Positions 8,601 through 17,142 of a stretch of DNA of 64,000 nucleotides are shown here, in pieces. Where the stretch lies: NCBI GenBank assembly GCA_001648575.1, contig LQXN01000065.1, forward strand, positions 186,001-250,000, written 5' to 3'. Position 1 is the stretch's first letter, and each line of letters starts with the position of its first letter. The notes beneath the pieces are model-generated. The model was given only the letters and a program-made list of their open reading frames with translations, had not been told where the DNA came from and did not search any database. The position numbers and the translations under genes are program-made. This stretch comes from Sutcliffiella horikoshii DSM 8719. Its GTDB lineage: Bacteria; Bacillota; Bacilli; Bacillales; Bacillaceae_I.

Positions 8601-9053
8601 ATGATGTTAGGTGCTAGTAATGTTGTCGACGTTCTTGAAAATTATAAAATGGCGGTTTATGAAAAAGATGTCGAGAAATTTCTTTCTATCTATGATCGCG
8701 AAGTCCACATTTATGATTGCTGGGGAAAATGGGAGAGTAAGGGTATTTCTCTATGGAGAGAAAATGTACTAAATTGGTTTGGTAGTATGGAGAAAGATGG
8801 CGAAATGCTGAAGGTGGATTTTAGTGATGTAACAATAGAAGAAAATTCGATTATTGCATTTGTGCATTGTGCCGTGACGTTTACTGCCTATAGAAGAGAA
8901 ACTGAAGAGAAGCTCCGGAACATAACAAACCGTTTTACATTTGGCTTGAAAAAAATAAACGAATCCTGGCTCATAACCCATGAGCATTCGTCATTGCCGA
9001 TAGACATGGAAACGAGAAGAGGGATGTTTGATTCAGGGGGAGATGGGAAGTAG
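8601..9053 (+). CDS. NTF2-like (SnoaL/DUF4440-type) protein
   Basis: 150-residue cone-shaped NTF2-like fold protein: N-terminal helix VVDVLENYKMAVYEKDVEKFLSIYDREVHIYDCWG, then alternating strands ending in NRFTFGLKKINESWLITHEHSS, the usual closing strand pair of this superfamily. Start ATG 8601 follows AAAAAGGAGCTGATT; a longer in-frame reading from 8553 lacks a site. Likely a small-molecule binding or ketosteroid-isomerase-like enzyme; exact role unknown. Confidence 0.7.
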   Translation: MMLGASNVVDVLENYKMAVYEKDVEKFLSIYDREVHIYDCWGKWESKGISLWRENVLNWFGSMEKDGEMLKVDFSDVTIEENSIIAFVHCAVTFTAYRRETEEKLRNITNRFTFGLKKINESWLITHEHSSLPIDMETRRGMFDSGGDGK

Positions 9054-9183
9054 CTGTATATAAAGAGGCGTGCCTGTCTTCCCCTCGACACTATATAGGC
9101 ATTCGCACATCTTTCTGGGTACAAGTTTATAGACACATGTCCCGTGAATAGGATGTATGGATTAACTTTAAGGAGTGTGTCTA

Positions 9184-9426
9184 ATGAACATTAATTATGA
9201 TGATCAAAGAAGAATCATCGGCCCCGGCTTTGGCTTTGGCCGCCCAGGTTTTGGTTTTGGAGGGTTTGGCCGTCCAGGTTTTGGCTTCGGAGGATTCGGC
9301 CGTCCGGGCTTTGGATTTGGTCTGCCATTTGTAACAGGATTGGCAGCAGGGGCTTTATTGACGCCGCGTCCATATCCATATTACGGGTACCCGCCATATG
9401 GCTATCCACCATATCCATATTATTAA
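9184..9426 (+). CDS. Gly/Phe/Pro/Tyr-rich repeat protein
   Basis: 80 residues of low complexity: an N-terminal hydrophilic decapeptide, three near-identical repeats built on GFGRPGFGFGG, a short hydrophobic stretch LPFVTGLAAGALL and a tyrosine/proline-rich tail (YGYPPYGYPPYPYY). Start ATG 9184 follows AAGGAG at 9 nt. Composition is that of surface or spore-coat structural proteins, but no named coat protein is recognised. A strong terminator follows at 9446, so it is a single-gene transcript. Confidence 0.7.
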   Translation: MNINYDDQRRIIGPGFGFGRPGFGFGGFGRPGFGFGGFGRPGFGFGLPFVTGLAAGALLTPRPYPYYGYPPYGYPPYPYY

Positions 9427-9445
9427 TAGACAAACTTGAAACAAT

Positions 9446-9491
9446 CCACTCCCTCACTGCGTACTTCATGTCAGGGAGTGGTTTTGTATTT
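9446..9491 (+). terminator. rho-independent terminator
   Basis: Perfect 9-bp stem CCACTCCCT / AGGGAGTGG with an 18-nt loop, followed by TTTTGTATTTT. Lies 20 nt after the Gly/Phe-rich gene. Confidence 0.8.
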
Positions 9492-9537
9492 TAGAGTGGA
9501 GTGGCGCTTCCGTTCCCTTGACTAACATAGGTATGAG

Positions 9538-10449
9538 GTGAGGAAAATAGAAAAATTACTATTACATAAGTGCATGGATTATTCATCAAATTTAAACTTT
9601 ATAGCTGGACAAGTAACGATAGATGGAACATTGCTTTTATTAGAGAGTGATGTCCAAGAGCTGGACTTTTTTGAGCGGCCGGTGGAAAAGAGAAACTGGA
9701 CAATCAAAATTATTAAAGGGGAAAGCATAGACACAGTTGAACTCAAAAATGTTCCGCTCATGCCAACAAGTGTGGATTTATTTTCAGATGGGACACTGCT
9801 CCTTGTCCAAGGAAGATGTCTGAAAGATGGTAAGTATGTCGAACGGAATGCAAGAAGATACAATCCAAACGGTCAACTTGTTGATGCTTTTACCCTTGGG
9901 GACGGTATCGAAAGTGTTCAGGTGGATGATGAGGATACCATCTGGGTCAGTTATTTTGATGAAGGGATATTCGGCAGCTTTGGGTGGGAACAGCCGATGG
10001 GCAGTGAAGGACTTGTTGCTTACACGATCAATGGTGAAAAAATATGGGGAGCAGACGGTTTTGGAATAATCGATTGCTATGCCTTGAATGTGGCAGGGTC
10101 TAAAGAAGTGAACTTCTATTACTATGATGATTCCTTTCTTGTACAGCTTAATGAAAGAAAAGAGACGATCCGTTATCGAATTGAAGGTGATACAATAGAC
10201 CAATTTATATTTGATAAAGAGAGTTTAATAGCCCAAGTCGATCATTATTCAATCAGACGTTTCCGTATAAAAAACCGGACCATGACCGCAAAAGAAAAGA
10301 TACAACTCGTGGATGAAAATGGGAAATCCATTATCGGGCCGGTATTTATGCGTGGAGCTTTTCTGTATGCATATGGGAAGGACGGGATTTATAAGTATAG
10401 CAGTGATACCAGTGGTGATAAATTTCCATTAGGGGAGGTCAGAAAATGA
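9538..10449 (+). CDS. conserved-type hypothetical protein, possible beta-propeller
   Basis: 303 residues, soluble, beta-rich, with recurring short blocks such as DGTLLLVQG, DDEDTIWVSYFDEG and GIYKYSSD that resemble propeller-blade strands. GTG start at 9538 sits behind ATGAGGT (weak site). Its stop overlaps the ATG of the next gene (10446), so the two are translationally coupled. Function unknown. Confidence 0.6.
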   Translation: MRKIEKLLLHKCMDYSSNLNFIAGQVTIDGTLLLLESDVQELDFFERPVEKRNWTIKIIKGESIDTVELKNVPLMPTSVDLFSDGTLLLVQGRCLKDGKYVERNARRYNPNGQLVDAFTLGDGIESVQVDDEDTIWVSYFDEGIFGSFGWEQPMGSEGLVAYTINGEKIWGADGFGIIDCYALNVAGSKEVNFYYYDDSFLVQLNERKETIRYRIEGDTIDQFIFDKESLIAQVDHYSIRRFRIKNRTMTAKEKIQLVDENGKSIIGPVFMRGAFLYAYGKDGIYKYSSDTSGDKFPLGEVRK

Positions 10450-11018
10450 AAAGAATAAGGGTTATTATACCTGTGTTAGTTATAATGGTAGCGCTGATTT
10501 TCCTTAGTGGGTATAGGTTTACGGCATTGAGTGCTGCCAACAATCATGCCTTCCTTTCAAGTGATGCCGAATTGATAGATCAGTATAAAATAGGATCTTC
10601 AGGGATTTTTATATTTAAAAGTGAGGAAGAAAACGAATACCGAACAGTAATGACAGAAAAGTCAGGATTACTTTTTAGCGGGAATCAATCAACGTTCATT
10701 CCATATAATTCAGATGAACTTCAACTGGTAGGAGCGGCAAGTTTCATAAATGATAAGGATGAAGCTTCTTTTATTAGCTTCAAATCGAATGATGATAAAG
10801 TCGCATATATAGAGGCCGGTGTAGAGCCTCATATAGAAAGAAAGGAAATAAAGAAAGAAGAACGGGTCTCTTTCTTGTTTCCGTTCAGTGAGCAAATTAA
10901 TTTCCTATACCCGACTGCCTTTGACAAGGACGGAAATGAGCTTTATTACTTCGGATTCCCCAAGGATTCCAATATGCATAACCAAGATGATTTAAGATGG
11001 CATAAAACAGGTGATTAA
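10446..11018 (+). CDS. membrane-anchored hypothetical protein (paralogue of 12651-13298)
   Basis: 190 residues: one N-terminal membrane helix (about 5-22), then YRFTALSA and an extracellular beta-rich domain. The membrane-exit motif and overall layout match the protein at 12651-13298 (FRFTAASA), so the two are probable paralogues. GGGGAGG precedes the overlapping ATG. Coupled to the propeller-like gene upstream. Function unknown. Confidence 0.6.
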   Translation: MKRIRVIIPVLVIMVALIFLSGYRFTALSAANNHAFLSSDAELIDQYKIGSSGIFIFKSEEENEYRTVMTEKSGLLFSGNQSTFIPYNSDELQLVGAASFINDKDEASFISFKSNDDKVAYIEAGVEPHIERKEIKKEERVSFLFPFSEQINFLYPTAFDKDGNELYYFGFPKDSNMHNQDDLRWHKTGD

Positions 11019-11123
11019 AGGCTGACATAAAAGAAGGAATTTTACCGTATAACAACAATAATAGAATTGGGGGACTTGATTGTGAACTGTTGAATCACCG
11101 TACCTGTCCCCTAAACTCTTGCG

Positions 11124-11462
11124 TTAGCCCCGGTTAACGGTATCGTTTAATTTCTTCCGATATTTGTCGTTATATGTTTCTGTATCTTTCACAAGCTCAT
11201 CGCAAAAAGTAGCTACGTCTTCTCCTGTCATTTCTGTTACGTTTTTACCTTCGGCTGCACCTTGCTCGAAAAGTTCCAGAATTCCACCAAATATACGACT
11301 GCATTCCTTCCAGTCAGTAGGCCCGCCAGTGGTCCACATATATTTTTGGATCGCATAGTAAGCATTGCTGTACTCTGTAGGAAGTGCCTTCGCACGTGCC
11401 TCCATTTCTCTCCATTCCCGCTTGTCGTTTAAACTTCCGATGATTTTCTCTAAAAAGCTCAT
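11124..11462 (-). CDS. DUF1048 family protein
   Basis: 112-residue helical protein of the DUF1048 family, recognisable by the [15 protein letters not shown] start, the [12 protein letters not shown] segment and the closing [19 protein letters not shown]. Such proteins are regularly encoded directly after a PadR regulator, as here: its ATG overlaps the PadR stop by 4 nt. The pair is probably one autoregulated operon. Molecular role unknown. Confidence 0.8.
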   Translation of the reverse strand: MSFLEKIIGSLNDKREWREMEARAKALPTEYSNAYYAIQKYMWTTGGPTDWKECSRIFGGILELFEQGAAEGKNVTEMTGEDVATFCDELVKDTETYNDKYRKKLNDTVNRG

Positions 11463-11803
11463 GATATCTCTCCTTTGGCTAAGTCGTTCATTTTGAGTTC
11501 GTTGATTTTACTTGAAACGAATTCCCATTTTCCCCAAAATGTTTTAAGGTGCTCCTTACCTGCTGTATTAAGTGTGTAAAACTTTCTCGGCGGTCCCATG
11601 GTTGATGGTTTTTTTTCGATGTCCACCAGCTTATTTTTCTCTAAGCGCATGGTAATGGTATAAACGGTACCCTCTACGACATCTGTGAAGCCGAGTGCCC
11701 TCAGTTGCTGTGTGATTTCATAGCTGTAAGTTTCCCCACGGCTTATGATCTCAAGCACACAACCCTCAAGCACTCCTTTCAGCATTTCTGTAATATTATC
11801 CAA
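11459..11803 (-). CDS. PadR family transcriptional regulator
   Basis: 114 residues with the PadR winged helix: [72 protein letters not shown]. Preceded by a GGGATAG-type site. Drives and probably represses its own operon with the DUF1048 gene downstream (ATGA overlap). The effector is unknown. Confidence 0.88.
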   Translation of the reverse strand: MDNITEMLKGVLEGCVLEIISRGETYSYEITQQLRALGFTDVVEGTVYTITMRLEKNKLVDIEKKPSTMGPPRKFYTLNTAGKEHLKTFWGKWEFVSSKINELKMNDLAKGEIS

Positions 11804-12123
11804 ATCTATCCCTCGATTCAGGTATTCTGTATTACTTATTACCGCTATATAGTATTACGTAGTAGTGGTGATTGTCAAGTGGGTAACATTTTTAAGGGCT
11901 AAAGGGAAAGGTACCGTTATCTTGAGGTATCCCGCAATTTCAAATGGTACAATTAAAATTCCTATAGATAACATGAAACATTCCATTCCTTAAATGCGTA
12001 CTACAAGTCTGGAGTTATTTTTTAAAATGACAATAAAATTACTAACGGGTTGAGGGACCCGGCTAGTTGCCTGTTCTTACAAGGATCTTGCAGATAGATA
12101 TTTTTAATCAGAAGGGGAATAAG
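11804..12123. other. intergenic region with PadR-operon promoter
   Basis: 320 bases. On the minus strand the segment near 11840-11870 is rich in TAATAC/TATATAG elements (TATAGTATTAC and TATTACTTATTAC read on plus) that could be the promoter and operator of the PadR/DUF1048 operon. The rest shows no gene; 12000-12123 leads into the plus-strand gene at 12124. Confidence 0.35.
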
Positions 12124-12576
12124 ATGAAACAAATAAAAATAGGTTCTTCCGTCATGGAAGTGGATGTTGTTAAAACCAAGGAATTTTACGATGGTTACCA
12201 TTCCATTACCGACGATTGTGAATGTGATTATTGTGCAAATTTTGTTCGGGCAAGTGATTATTTTTCTCAAGAAGTAAAGGAACTCTTCGCGTCCCTTGGA
12301 ATCGATCCGCGTAAAGAAGGGGAGCTTTCTCATTATGAGGAGAATGCCGATGGAACACACCTCTACAGTGCGTTTTATCATTTTGTCGGCAGAATGATAG
12401 AAGGCCAGCCATTAAATGATAAAGACCGATCATCGCTAACCTTCTTGGAACTTCATGGTATACATATTGCTTTTCACGAAGAGTTGGAATTAGTGCCTGA
12501 AGGGTTCCCAGTACCAACGCTACAATTGGAAATACAATTGAATGTGCCGTGGATGTTGGAAAAAGAATCGGAGTAG
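12124..12576 (+). CDS. hypothetical protein with Cys-rich N-terminal motif
   Basis: 150 residues, soluble. Near residue 40 it has DCECDYCANF, a CxCxxC cluster that could bind a metal, followed by FVRASDYFSQEVKELFASLGIDPRKEGELSHYEE. Start ATG 12124 follows AGAAGGGGAATAAG; the longer frame from 12067 has no site. No family recognised with certainty. Confidence 0.6.
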   Translation: MKQIKIGSSVMEVDVVKTKEFYDGYHSITDDCECDYCANFVRASDYFSQEVKELFASLGIDPRKEGELSHYEENADGTHLYSAFYHFVGRMIEGQPLNDKDRSSLTFLELHGIHIAFHEELELVPEGFPVPTLQLEIQLNVPWMLEKESE

Positions 12577-12650
12577 TAGGGCGCGTGCACCACGCTAATT
12601 TTATCAAATCAATGAATCAGCATGGTGCTGGTTGGAAAGGTCGTTAACAT

Positions 12651-13298
12651 ATGAATAGTATTTTTGTCACAACTTCTGTTTTCTTAATTGCCATATTATT
12701 ATTTATGAATTTCTCTAAAATGAGACCTCGGAAACTCGGCCTGATAATTTTGATCCTAATGGTCTCAGGACTTTTTTTTATAGGATTTCGTTTTACTGCA
12801 GCGAGTGCGTTGCCTTTTGGTTCTGAGGTGATTAAAACCATAGACACTGACTATGGGAAAGCGGTACTTTATGAGGATCTCAATGTTGATACGTTTGGTA
12901 TAGCGCAAGTCAACCGGACCCTTGGCTTGTTGTATTATTACGGAGGAGGGAGCACTGATTATAGTGTCGAAGAAGGGGAACCGTTCCAGGCTGCAGGGTT
13001 TGGAAACCAGGAAAGTTTTATGGTGGGTGTAAAAACGAATGATCCTACCCTGAAATATATAGTCATCGGAAGTCACCTCGATACCCCTGAAGAAATCGAG
13101 AAGGATAACTTTTCCTTGGTTACTGTTAATGAACATCCTGAAAGCTACACCATCCAAGAAGTGGTGGGTGGGTATGCCTTCTTTGTATTAGACGAGTATT
13201 CAGAAGCAACCTGGACAATCAGAGCGCTTGATGAAGATAGACAACTCATAGGAGAAAAGATGTTTTATGAAGGACAGGCACGTTATGTAGGTGAATAA
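12651..13298 (+). CDS. membrane-anchored hypothetical protein (paralogue of 10446-11018)
   Basis: 215 residues with two closely spaced N-terminal membrane helices (about 2-20 and 29-47), then FRFTAASALPFGSEVIKTIDTDYGKAVLYEDL and an extracytoplasmic beta-rich domain. Shares the helix-RFTAxSA layout with 10446-11018. Start ATG 12651. The racemase gene follows directly. Function unknown. Confidence 0.6.
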   Translation: MNSIFVTTSVFLIAILLFMNFSKMRPRKLGLIILILMVSGLFFIGFRFTAASALPFGSEVIKTIDTDYGKAVLYEDLNVDTFGIAQVNRTLGLLYYYGGGSTDYSVEEGEPFQAAGFGNQESFMVGVKTNDPTLKYIVIGSHLDTPEEIEKDNFSLVTVNEHPESYTIQEVVGGYAFFVLDEYSEATWTIRALDEDRQLIGEKMFYEGQARYVGE

Positions 13299-13317
13299 GA
13301 ATAATGGAGGAGATAAA

Positions 13318-14007
13318 ATGAAGGTTATCGGTCTTATTGGCGGAATGAGTTGGGAATCTTCTGTTGAGTATTATCGGATTATCAATCAAGAAGTAAAGAG
13401 GAGGTTAGGGGGATTACATTCAGCGAAATGTCTATTATACAGTGTCGACTTTCATGAAATAGAACGATACCAATCAGAAGGCGCATGGGGAAAGGCTGGT
13501 GAAGTGTTAGGTGATGCTGCGCGTTCTTTAGAAATGGGGGGAGCGGACTTTATTGTCATTTGTACGAATACGATGCATAAGGTTGTAAATGACATCCAAT
13601 CGAAAATAACTATTCCCCTATTGCATATCGCAGATGCAACTGCAGCCCAAATTAAAGAGAAGGGAATTAATTCGGTTGGATTACTAGGCACAAGGTATAC
13701 TATGGAACAAGACTTTTATAAATCACGTTTGGAGATGAACGGAATTAAAGTCATTGTACCAAGTGAGGAAGAAAGAGAGATAATAAACAAAGTCATTTAT
13801 GAAGAGTTATGTTTGGGTGAAATCCAACAAAACTCTAGGGATTACTATAAAAAAGTAATCCAAGGCTTAATTGAATCTGGTGCCAAAGGGATTATCTTAG
13901 GCTGTACAGAAATTGGATTATTGGTAAAACCGGAAGATTCAGACGTTCCTCTATTTGACACAGCCTATATCCATGCTTTTGAAGCGGTGAATATGTCATT
14001 AGAATGA
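13318..14007 (+). CDS. aspartate/glutamate racemase family protein
   Basis: 229-residue cofactor-independent amino-acid racemase (Asp/Glu/hydantoin racemase superfamily, aspartate racemase/YgeA branch). The two catalytic cysteines are visible: Cys82 in VICTNTMH and Cys196 in LGCTEIGLL; the N-terminus GLIGGMSWESSVEYY is typical. Start ATG 13318 follows GGAGGAGATAAA; a longer frame from 13291 overlaps the previous gene and lacks a site. Ends before the terminator at 14149. Substrate could be aspartate or another amino acid. Confidence 0.85.
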   Translation: MKVIGLIGGMSWESSVEYYRIINQEVKRRLGGLHSAKCLLYSVDFHEIERYQSEGAWGKAGEVLGDAARSLEMGGADFIVICTNTMHKVVNDIQSKITIPLLHIADATAAQIKEKGINSVGLLGTRYTMEQDFYKSRLEMNGIKVIVPSEEEREIINKVIYEELCLGEIQQNSRDYYKKVIQGLIESGAKGIILGCTEIGLLVKPEDSDVPLFDTAYIHAFEAVNMSLE

Positions 14008-14425
14008 GAAATAGTTTTATGTGATATAAAAAAATTAATGAAACCACGCGGCACGGATTTAATAAATTGGAGCTGGAAAGATGAAGAAAATGATTTTATG
14101 GGGAAGAGACGAACAAGACGATAGATTTTATAAATTTAGAACTAGCAAAAAAAGCTTGGGGAATTCATTCTCAAGCTTTTTGTGTTTTTTACGTTAATTT
14201 TCTTGTTTTAGGGTAAAAAATAATATGTTTCACCAGATGTGTTTTTTGTTTTTTCCTTGATTAGAACTGCTTTTGTATAGTCGATTGTCTACTTGTGAGT
14301 TAGAAGAAAGTTCGATCCTTACCATTCAAAATATATGTGGTTATTTTCCCTCATTAAACAAATACTATCCAAAGTATCCATTAGAAGTCGATGCTTGGAT
14401 AAGAGCGAAATGGGAGTGTTTTAAT
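14008..14425. other. intergenic region with terminator and gene remnants
   Basis: Holds a 28-codon open frame at 14038-14124 (MKPRGTDLINWSWKDEEND...) with no ribosome site, the terminator at 14149-14181, and from 14273 an in-frame extension of the MBL gene (ILTIQNICGYFPSLNKYYPKY) that reads like a fragment of an unrelated protein. I see no intact gene here. Confidence 0.4.
14149..14187 (+). terminator. rho-independent terminator
   Basis: Perfect 10-bp stem AAAAAGCTTG / CAAGCTTTTT with a 13-nt loop and a T-rich tail (TTTTTGTGTTTTTT). Lies 142 nt after the racemase gene. Confidence 0.75.
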
Positions 14426-15265
14426 ATGGATAAGAATGATATGCACTATAGCGAGGACAACAAATTCATCCCGGTAACCTCAATCTCGGCACATAGCGGG
14501 AAAGAGATCACCGAGGAATTATATTATTACACGAATCAAGTGGTGAACATTTGTCTTTATGGAAATTCGGATAATTGGGTGCTGATCGATGCGGGAATGC
14601 CGATGTCCGCAAGAGAGATTCTTTCGGTTGTGGAGAAGCGTTTAGGAAAAGGTGCCCGTCCCAAAGCAATCATTTTGACTCACGGACACTTTGATCATGT
14701 GGGGGCGACGGTTGAGTTGGTGCGGCATTGGGAGGTTCCGGTATTTGCGCATGAGCTGGAGATCCCATATCTGACCGGAGAAAGCGATTATCCAGAGCCA
14801 GACCCGAGTGTGGAGGGAGGCCTTGTCGCGAAAATGTCTTCCTATTTTCCAAACAGATCAACCGATCTCAGCGGGCATGTCCAAGCGCTTCCTGCAGACG
14901 GTACGGTACCGGGCATGATCGGGTGGCGCTGGATTCACACCCCAGGCCATTCACCGGGGCATGTGTCTCTTTTCAGGGAGGCAGACCGGACCCTCATTGC
15001 AGGGGATGCCTTTGTCACCGTAAGGCAGGACTCCCTTTATAAAGTGCTTGTGCAGCAACAGGAGGTCTGCGGACCGCCTAGGTATTTCACGACAGACTGG
15101 AAAGCGGCATGGGAATCGGTGAAGAAACTGGAAGCGTTAAAGCCGCGTGTTGCCGTGACAGGACATGGAACAGCCATGGCAGGCGAGGAGCTAGCCAAGG
15201 GACTTGCCGAACTTGTGGAAGACTTTGAATCAGTCGCCATCCCGGACTATGGAAAATACGTATAA
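14426..15265 (+). CDS. MBL-fold metallo-hydrolase
   Basis: 279-residue metallo-beta-lactamase fold hydrolase. The metal-binding motif THGHFDHVGA gives His86, His88, Asp90 and His91; further ligands are in HTPGHSPGHVSLF and GDAF. Start ATG 14426 has GGGAGTG at 6-nt spacing; the frame stays open upstream to 14273 but that part has no site and unlike composition. Base composition is clearly GC-richer than the upstream intergenic DNA. Probably co-transcribed with the zinc alcohol dehydrogenase 24 nt downstream, hinting at an aldehyde/ester detoxification pair; substrate unknown. Confidence 0.82.
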   Translation: MDKNDMHYSEDNKFIPVTSISAHSGKEITEELYYYTNQVVNICLYGNSDNWVLIDAGMPMSAREILSVVEKRLGKGARPKAIILTHGHFDHVGATVELVRHWEVPVFAHELEIPYLTGESDYPEPDPSVEGGLVAKMSSYFPNRSTDLSGHVQALPADGTVPGMIGWRWIHTPGHSPGHVSLFREADRTLIAGDAFVTVRQDSLYKVLVQQQEVCGPPRYFTTDWKAAWESVKKLEALKPRVAVTGHGTAMAGEELAKGLAELVEDFESVAIPDYGKYV

Positions 15266-15289
15266 TCACCTACATCCAAGGAGGACATC

Positions 15290-16423
15290 ATGAGAGCAGT
15301 TACGTACCAAGGGAAAAACACAGTAGTGGTTAAAAAAGTAGAGGCACCGAAAATCCAGGACCGAGAAGACGTCATCATCAGGATAACGTCCACTGCCATA
15401 TGTGGGTCGGACCTTCATCTATATCAAGGGAACTTCCCCTTACCGATCGGCTATATCATCGGGCATGAACCAATGGGTATCGTGGAAGAAGTGGGACCAG
15501 ATGTGACAAAGGTCAAAAAGGGAGACAGAGTCGTCATCCCATTTACCGTTGCATGTGGGCGATGCCATTATTGTGAGCATGAGCTCGAAAGTCAATGTGA
15601 TAACTCTAATCCCCATTACGACTCCGGAGGCCTTTTTGGTTATTCCGAGAAGTACGGAAATCATCCAGGTGGACAAGCGGAATACTTGCGCGTCCCGTTT
15701 GGCAACTATACCCCGTTCCTTATCCCAGAGGACTGCGAACTGGAGGATGAATCACTCCTGCTTTTATCAGATGTCCTGCCGACAGCGTACTGGAGCGTGG
15801 TAAATGCCGGTGTGAAAGAAGGAGACACCGTCATTGTCCTTGGCTGCGGTCCAGTCGGTCTCATGGCCCAGCAATTTGCTTGGCAAAAAGGAGCAAAACG
15901 AGTCATCGCTGTCGATTATATCGGCAACAGACTCCAGCATTCCAAGCAACACATGCAAACAGAAGTCTTCGATTTCACCCAATACGACGACATGGGGGAA
16001 ACCCTCAAGGAAGTGACCAAAGGTGGAGCAGACGTTGTCATCGACTGTGTCGGGATGGACGGGAAAAAGTCCCCTCTGGAATGGGTCGAGCAAAAAATGA
16101 AGTTGCAGGGCGGAACACTTGGCCCAATCCAAATCGCGACCAAAGCCGTGCGAAAAGCTGGGACCCTGCAGATAACAGGGGTCTATGGCGGCTTGTATAA
16201 CATGTTTCCGCTGGGACCATTTTTCGCGCGGAACATCAATATCAAAATGGGACAGGCACCGGCCCGCCACTTTATGCCGCATCTGTATGATCAGATTAAG
16301 AGCGGGAAGATTGATCCGACCAAGATCATTACACATAAAATGTCCTTGGATGAGGCTGCCCATGGATACGACATATTTAACAAAAAAGAAGATGACTGTA
16401 TTAAGGTGATTTTGAAGCCTTGA
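15290..16423 (+). CDS. zinc-dependent alcohol dehydrogenase (MDR family)
   Basis: 377-residue medium-chain dehydrogenase. Catalytic zinc ligands are Cys38 (AICGSDLH) and His59-Glu60 (IIGHEPMG); structural zinc cysteines are Cys89, Cys92, Cys95 and Cys103. The NAD(P) site is VIVLGCGPVGLMA. The long insert (NSNPHYDSGGLFGYSEKYGNHPGGQAEYLRV) places it in the formaldehyde-dehydrogenase-like subgroup of Bacillus. AAGGAGGACATC precedes ATG. Second gene of the MBL-ADH unit; ended by the duplicated terminator at 16458-16736. Confidence 0.9.
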   Translation: MRAVTYQGKNTVVVKKVEAPKIQDREDVIIRITSTAICGSDLHLYQGNFPLPIGYIIGHEPMGIVEEVGPDVTKVKKGDRVVIPFTVACGRCHYCEHELESQCDNSNPHYDSGGLFGYSEKYGNHPGGQAEYLRVPFGNYTPFLIPEDCELEDESLLLLSDVLPTAYWSVVNAGVKEGDTVIVLGCGPVGLMAQQFAWQKGAKRVIAVDYIGNRLQHSKQHMQTEVFDFTQYDDMGETLKEVTKGGADVVIDCVGMDGKKSPLEWVEQKMKLQGGTLGPIQIATKAVRKAGTLQITGVYGGLYNMFPLGPFFARNINIKMGQAPARHFMPHLYDQIKSGKIDPTKIITHKMSLDEAAHGYDIFNKKEDDCIKVILKP

Positions 16424-16457
16424 TTGGTTAAATTTTGGATTCTTTATTTATAATGGT

Positions 16458-16483
16458 GCAGGTGATCATATTGATTACCTGCT
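16458..16483 (+). terminator. terminator hairpin, upstream duplicate
   Basis: Stem GCAGGT / ACCTGC with inner ATCA..TGAT pairing, but lacking a T-tract: it runs straight into the repeat element. Identical over 26 bp to the hairpin at 16705-16730 on the other side of the element. Confidence 0.75.
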
Positions 16484-16704
16484 CAGACTGTTGACAAAGC
16501 CCTAAATATTTTTAAATTTGCATCCTGCTGTTGATCTTCGTTCCATGCGCTTCGCTTTTCGCGGGCGGTCCGGAAGCCTCCTCGGTCTTACGCCCTGCGG
16601 GGTCTTCCTTGTCCCTTCCTCCCGCAGAAGTCTGCGCGCCTTCCACTACGATCAACATAGGTTTTGCATATCTCAAAGATAAAATAACTTTGTCTACACA
16701 CTAT
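16484..16704. mobile_element. MITE-like repeat inserted in a terminator (copy 1)
   Basis: 221-bp non-coding element bounded by inverted ends CAGACTGTTGACAAAG (left) and, on the opposite strand at the right, AGTGTGTAGACAAAG. The centre carries the dispersed GC-rich repeat (CGCTTCGCTTTTCGCGGGCGG ... CCTTCCTCCCGCAGAAG). It is flanked by two perfect 26-bp copies of the alcohol-dehydrogenase terminator hairpin, as a target duplication would be. The copy at 19309-19515 has the same ends in the opposite orientation. Confidence 0.7.
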
Positions 16705-16736
16705 GCAGGTGATCATATTGATTACCTGCTTTTTTG
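16705..16736 (+). terminator. terminator hairpin, downstream duplicate
   Basis: Second copy of the hairpin at 16458, here followed by six Ts, so this is the functional half of the split terminator. Confidence 0.75.
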
Positions 16737-16862
16737 TATGTTCCCTCAATGTATCTATTACAATAAAATTCTTTCTAGACACATTTTGGGCCGGTCCATA
16801 AGTTCTCCACCCAAAAGATGTCTCATACATAAAATTTAACGTCATCTGAAAAGAGGGATGAA

Positions 16863-17126
16863 ATGAAAACATGTAATGGATTCGCTTGTGAAAAATTGCG
16901 AAAAGCTCAAAGGGGAGAACAATTTCTAATAGTATTAGACGGAGCTCCAAACCCTTTACGTTTAGGTGGTGAAGATTCAGATGACGACAGCATACTTACT
17001 TTTATCTGTTTCTCCGATAGTTGTATCACTTTTTCTTTTCTGACCGATGAAGGTGAATTGCAGCTGGCGATTATTAATTGTGAGGAAATTGCGGCCTTTG
17101 TCCCGTTGAACAATTCAACAGTTTAG
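16863..17126 (+). CDS. small Cys-containing protein, paralogue of the next gene
   Basis: 87 residues. Shares with 17143-17397 a layout of N-terminal Cys motif (TCNGFACEKLRKAQRGEQF), a central LTFICFSDSCITFSF and a closing CEEIAAFVPL. AAGAGGGATGAA precedes the ATG. Tandem genes separated by 16 nt. The pattern recalls small spore-coat or exosporium proteins, but I do not recognise the family. Confidence 0.55.
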   Translation: MKTCNGFACEKLRKAQRGEQFLIVLDGAPNPLRLGGEDSDDDSILTFICFSDSCITFSFLTDEGELQLAIINCEEIAAFVPLNNSTV

Positions 17127-17142
17127 AAGGAGGGAGGTTTAT

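Noticed and set aside
12206-12607. 133-codon minus-strand frame
   Set aside because: Overlaps the better supported plus-strand gene with its own ribosome site.
15767-16363. 198-codon minus-strand frame within the alcohol dehydrogenase gene
   Set aside because: Antisense reflection of a GC-richer gene; the plus strand has all zinc and NAD motifs.
16531-16839. 102-codon frame over the repeat element
   Set aside because: Lies in the non-coding GC-rich repeat and its flanks; no start site and low plausibility.
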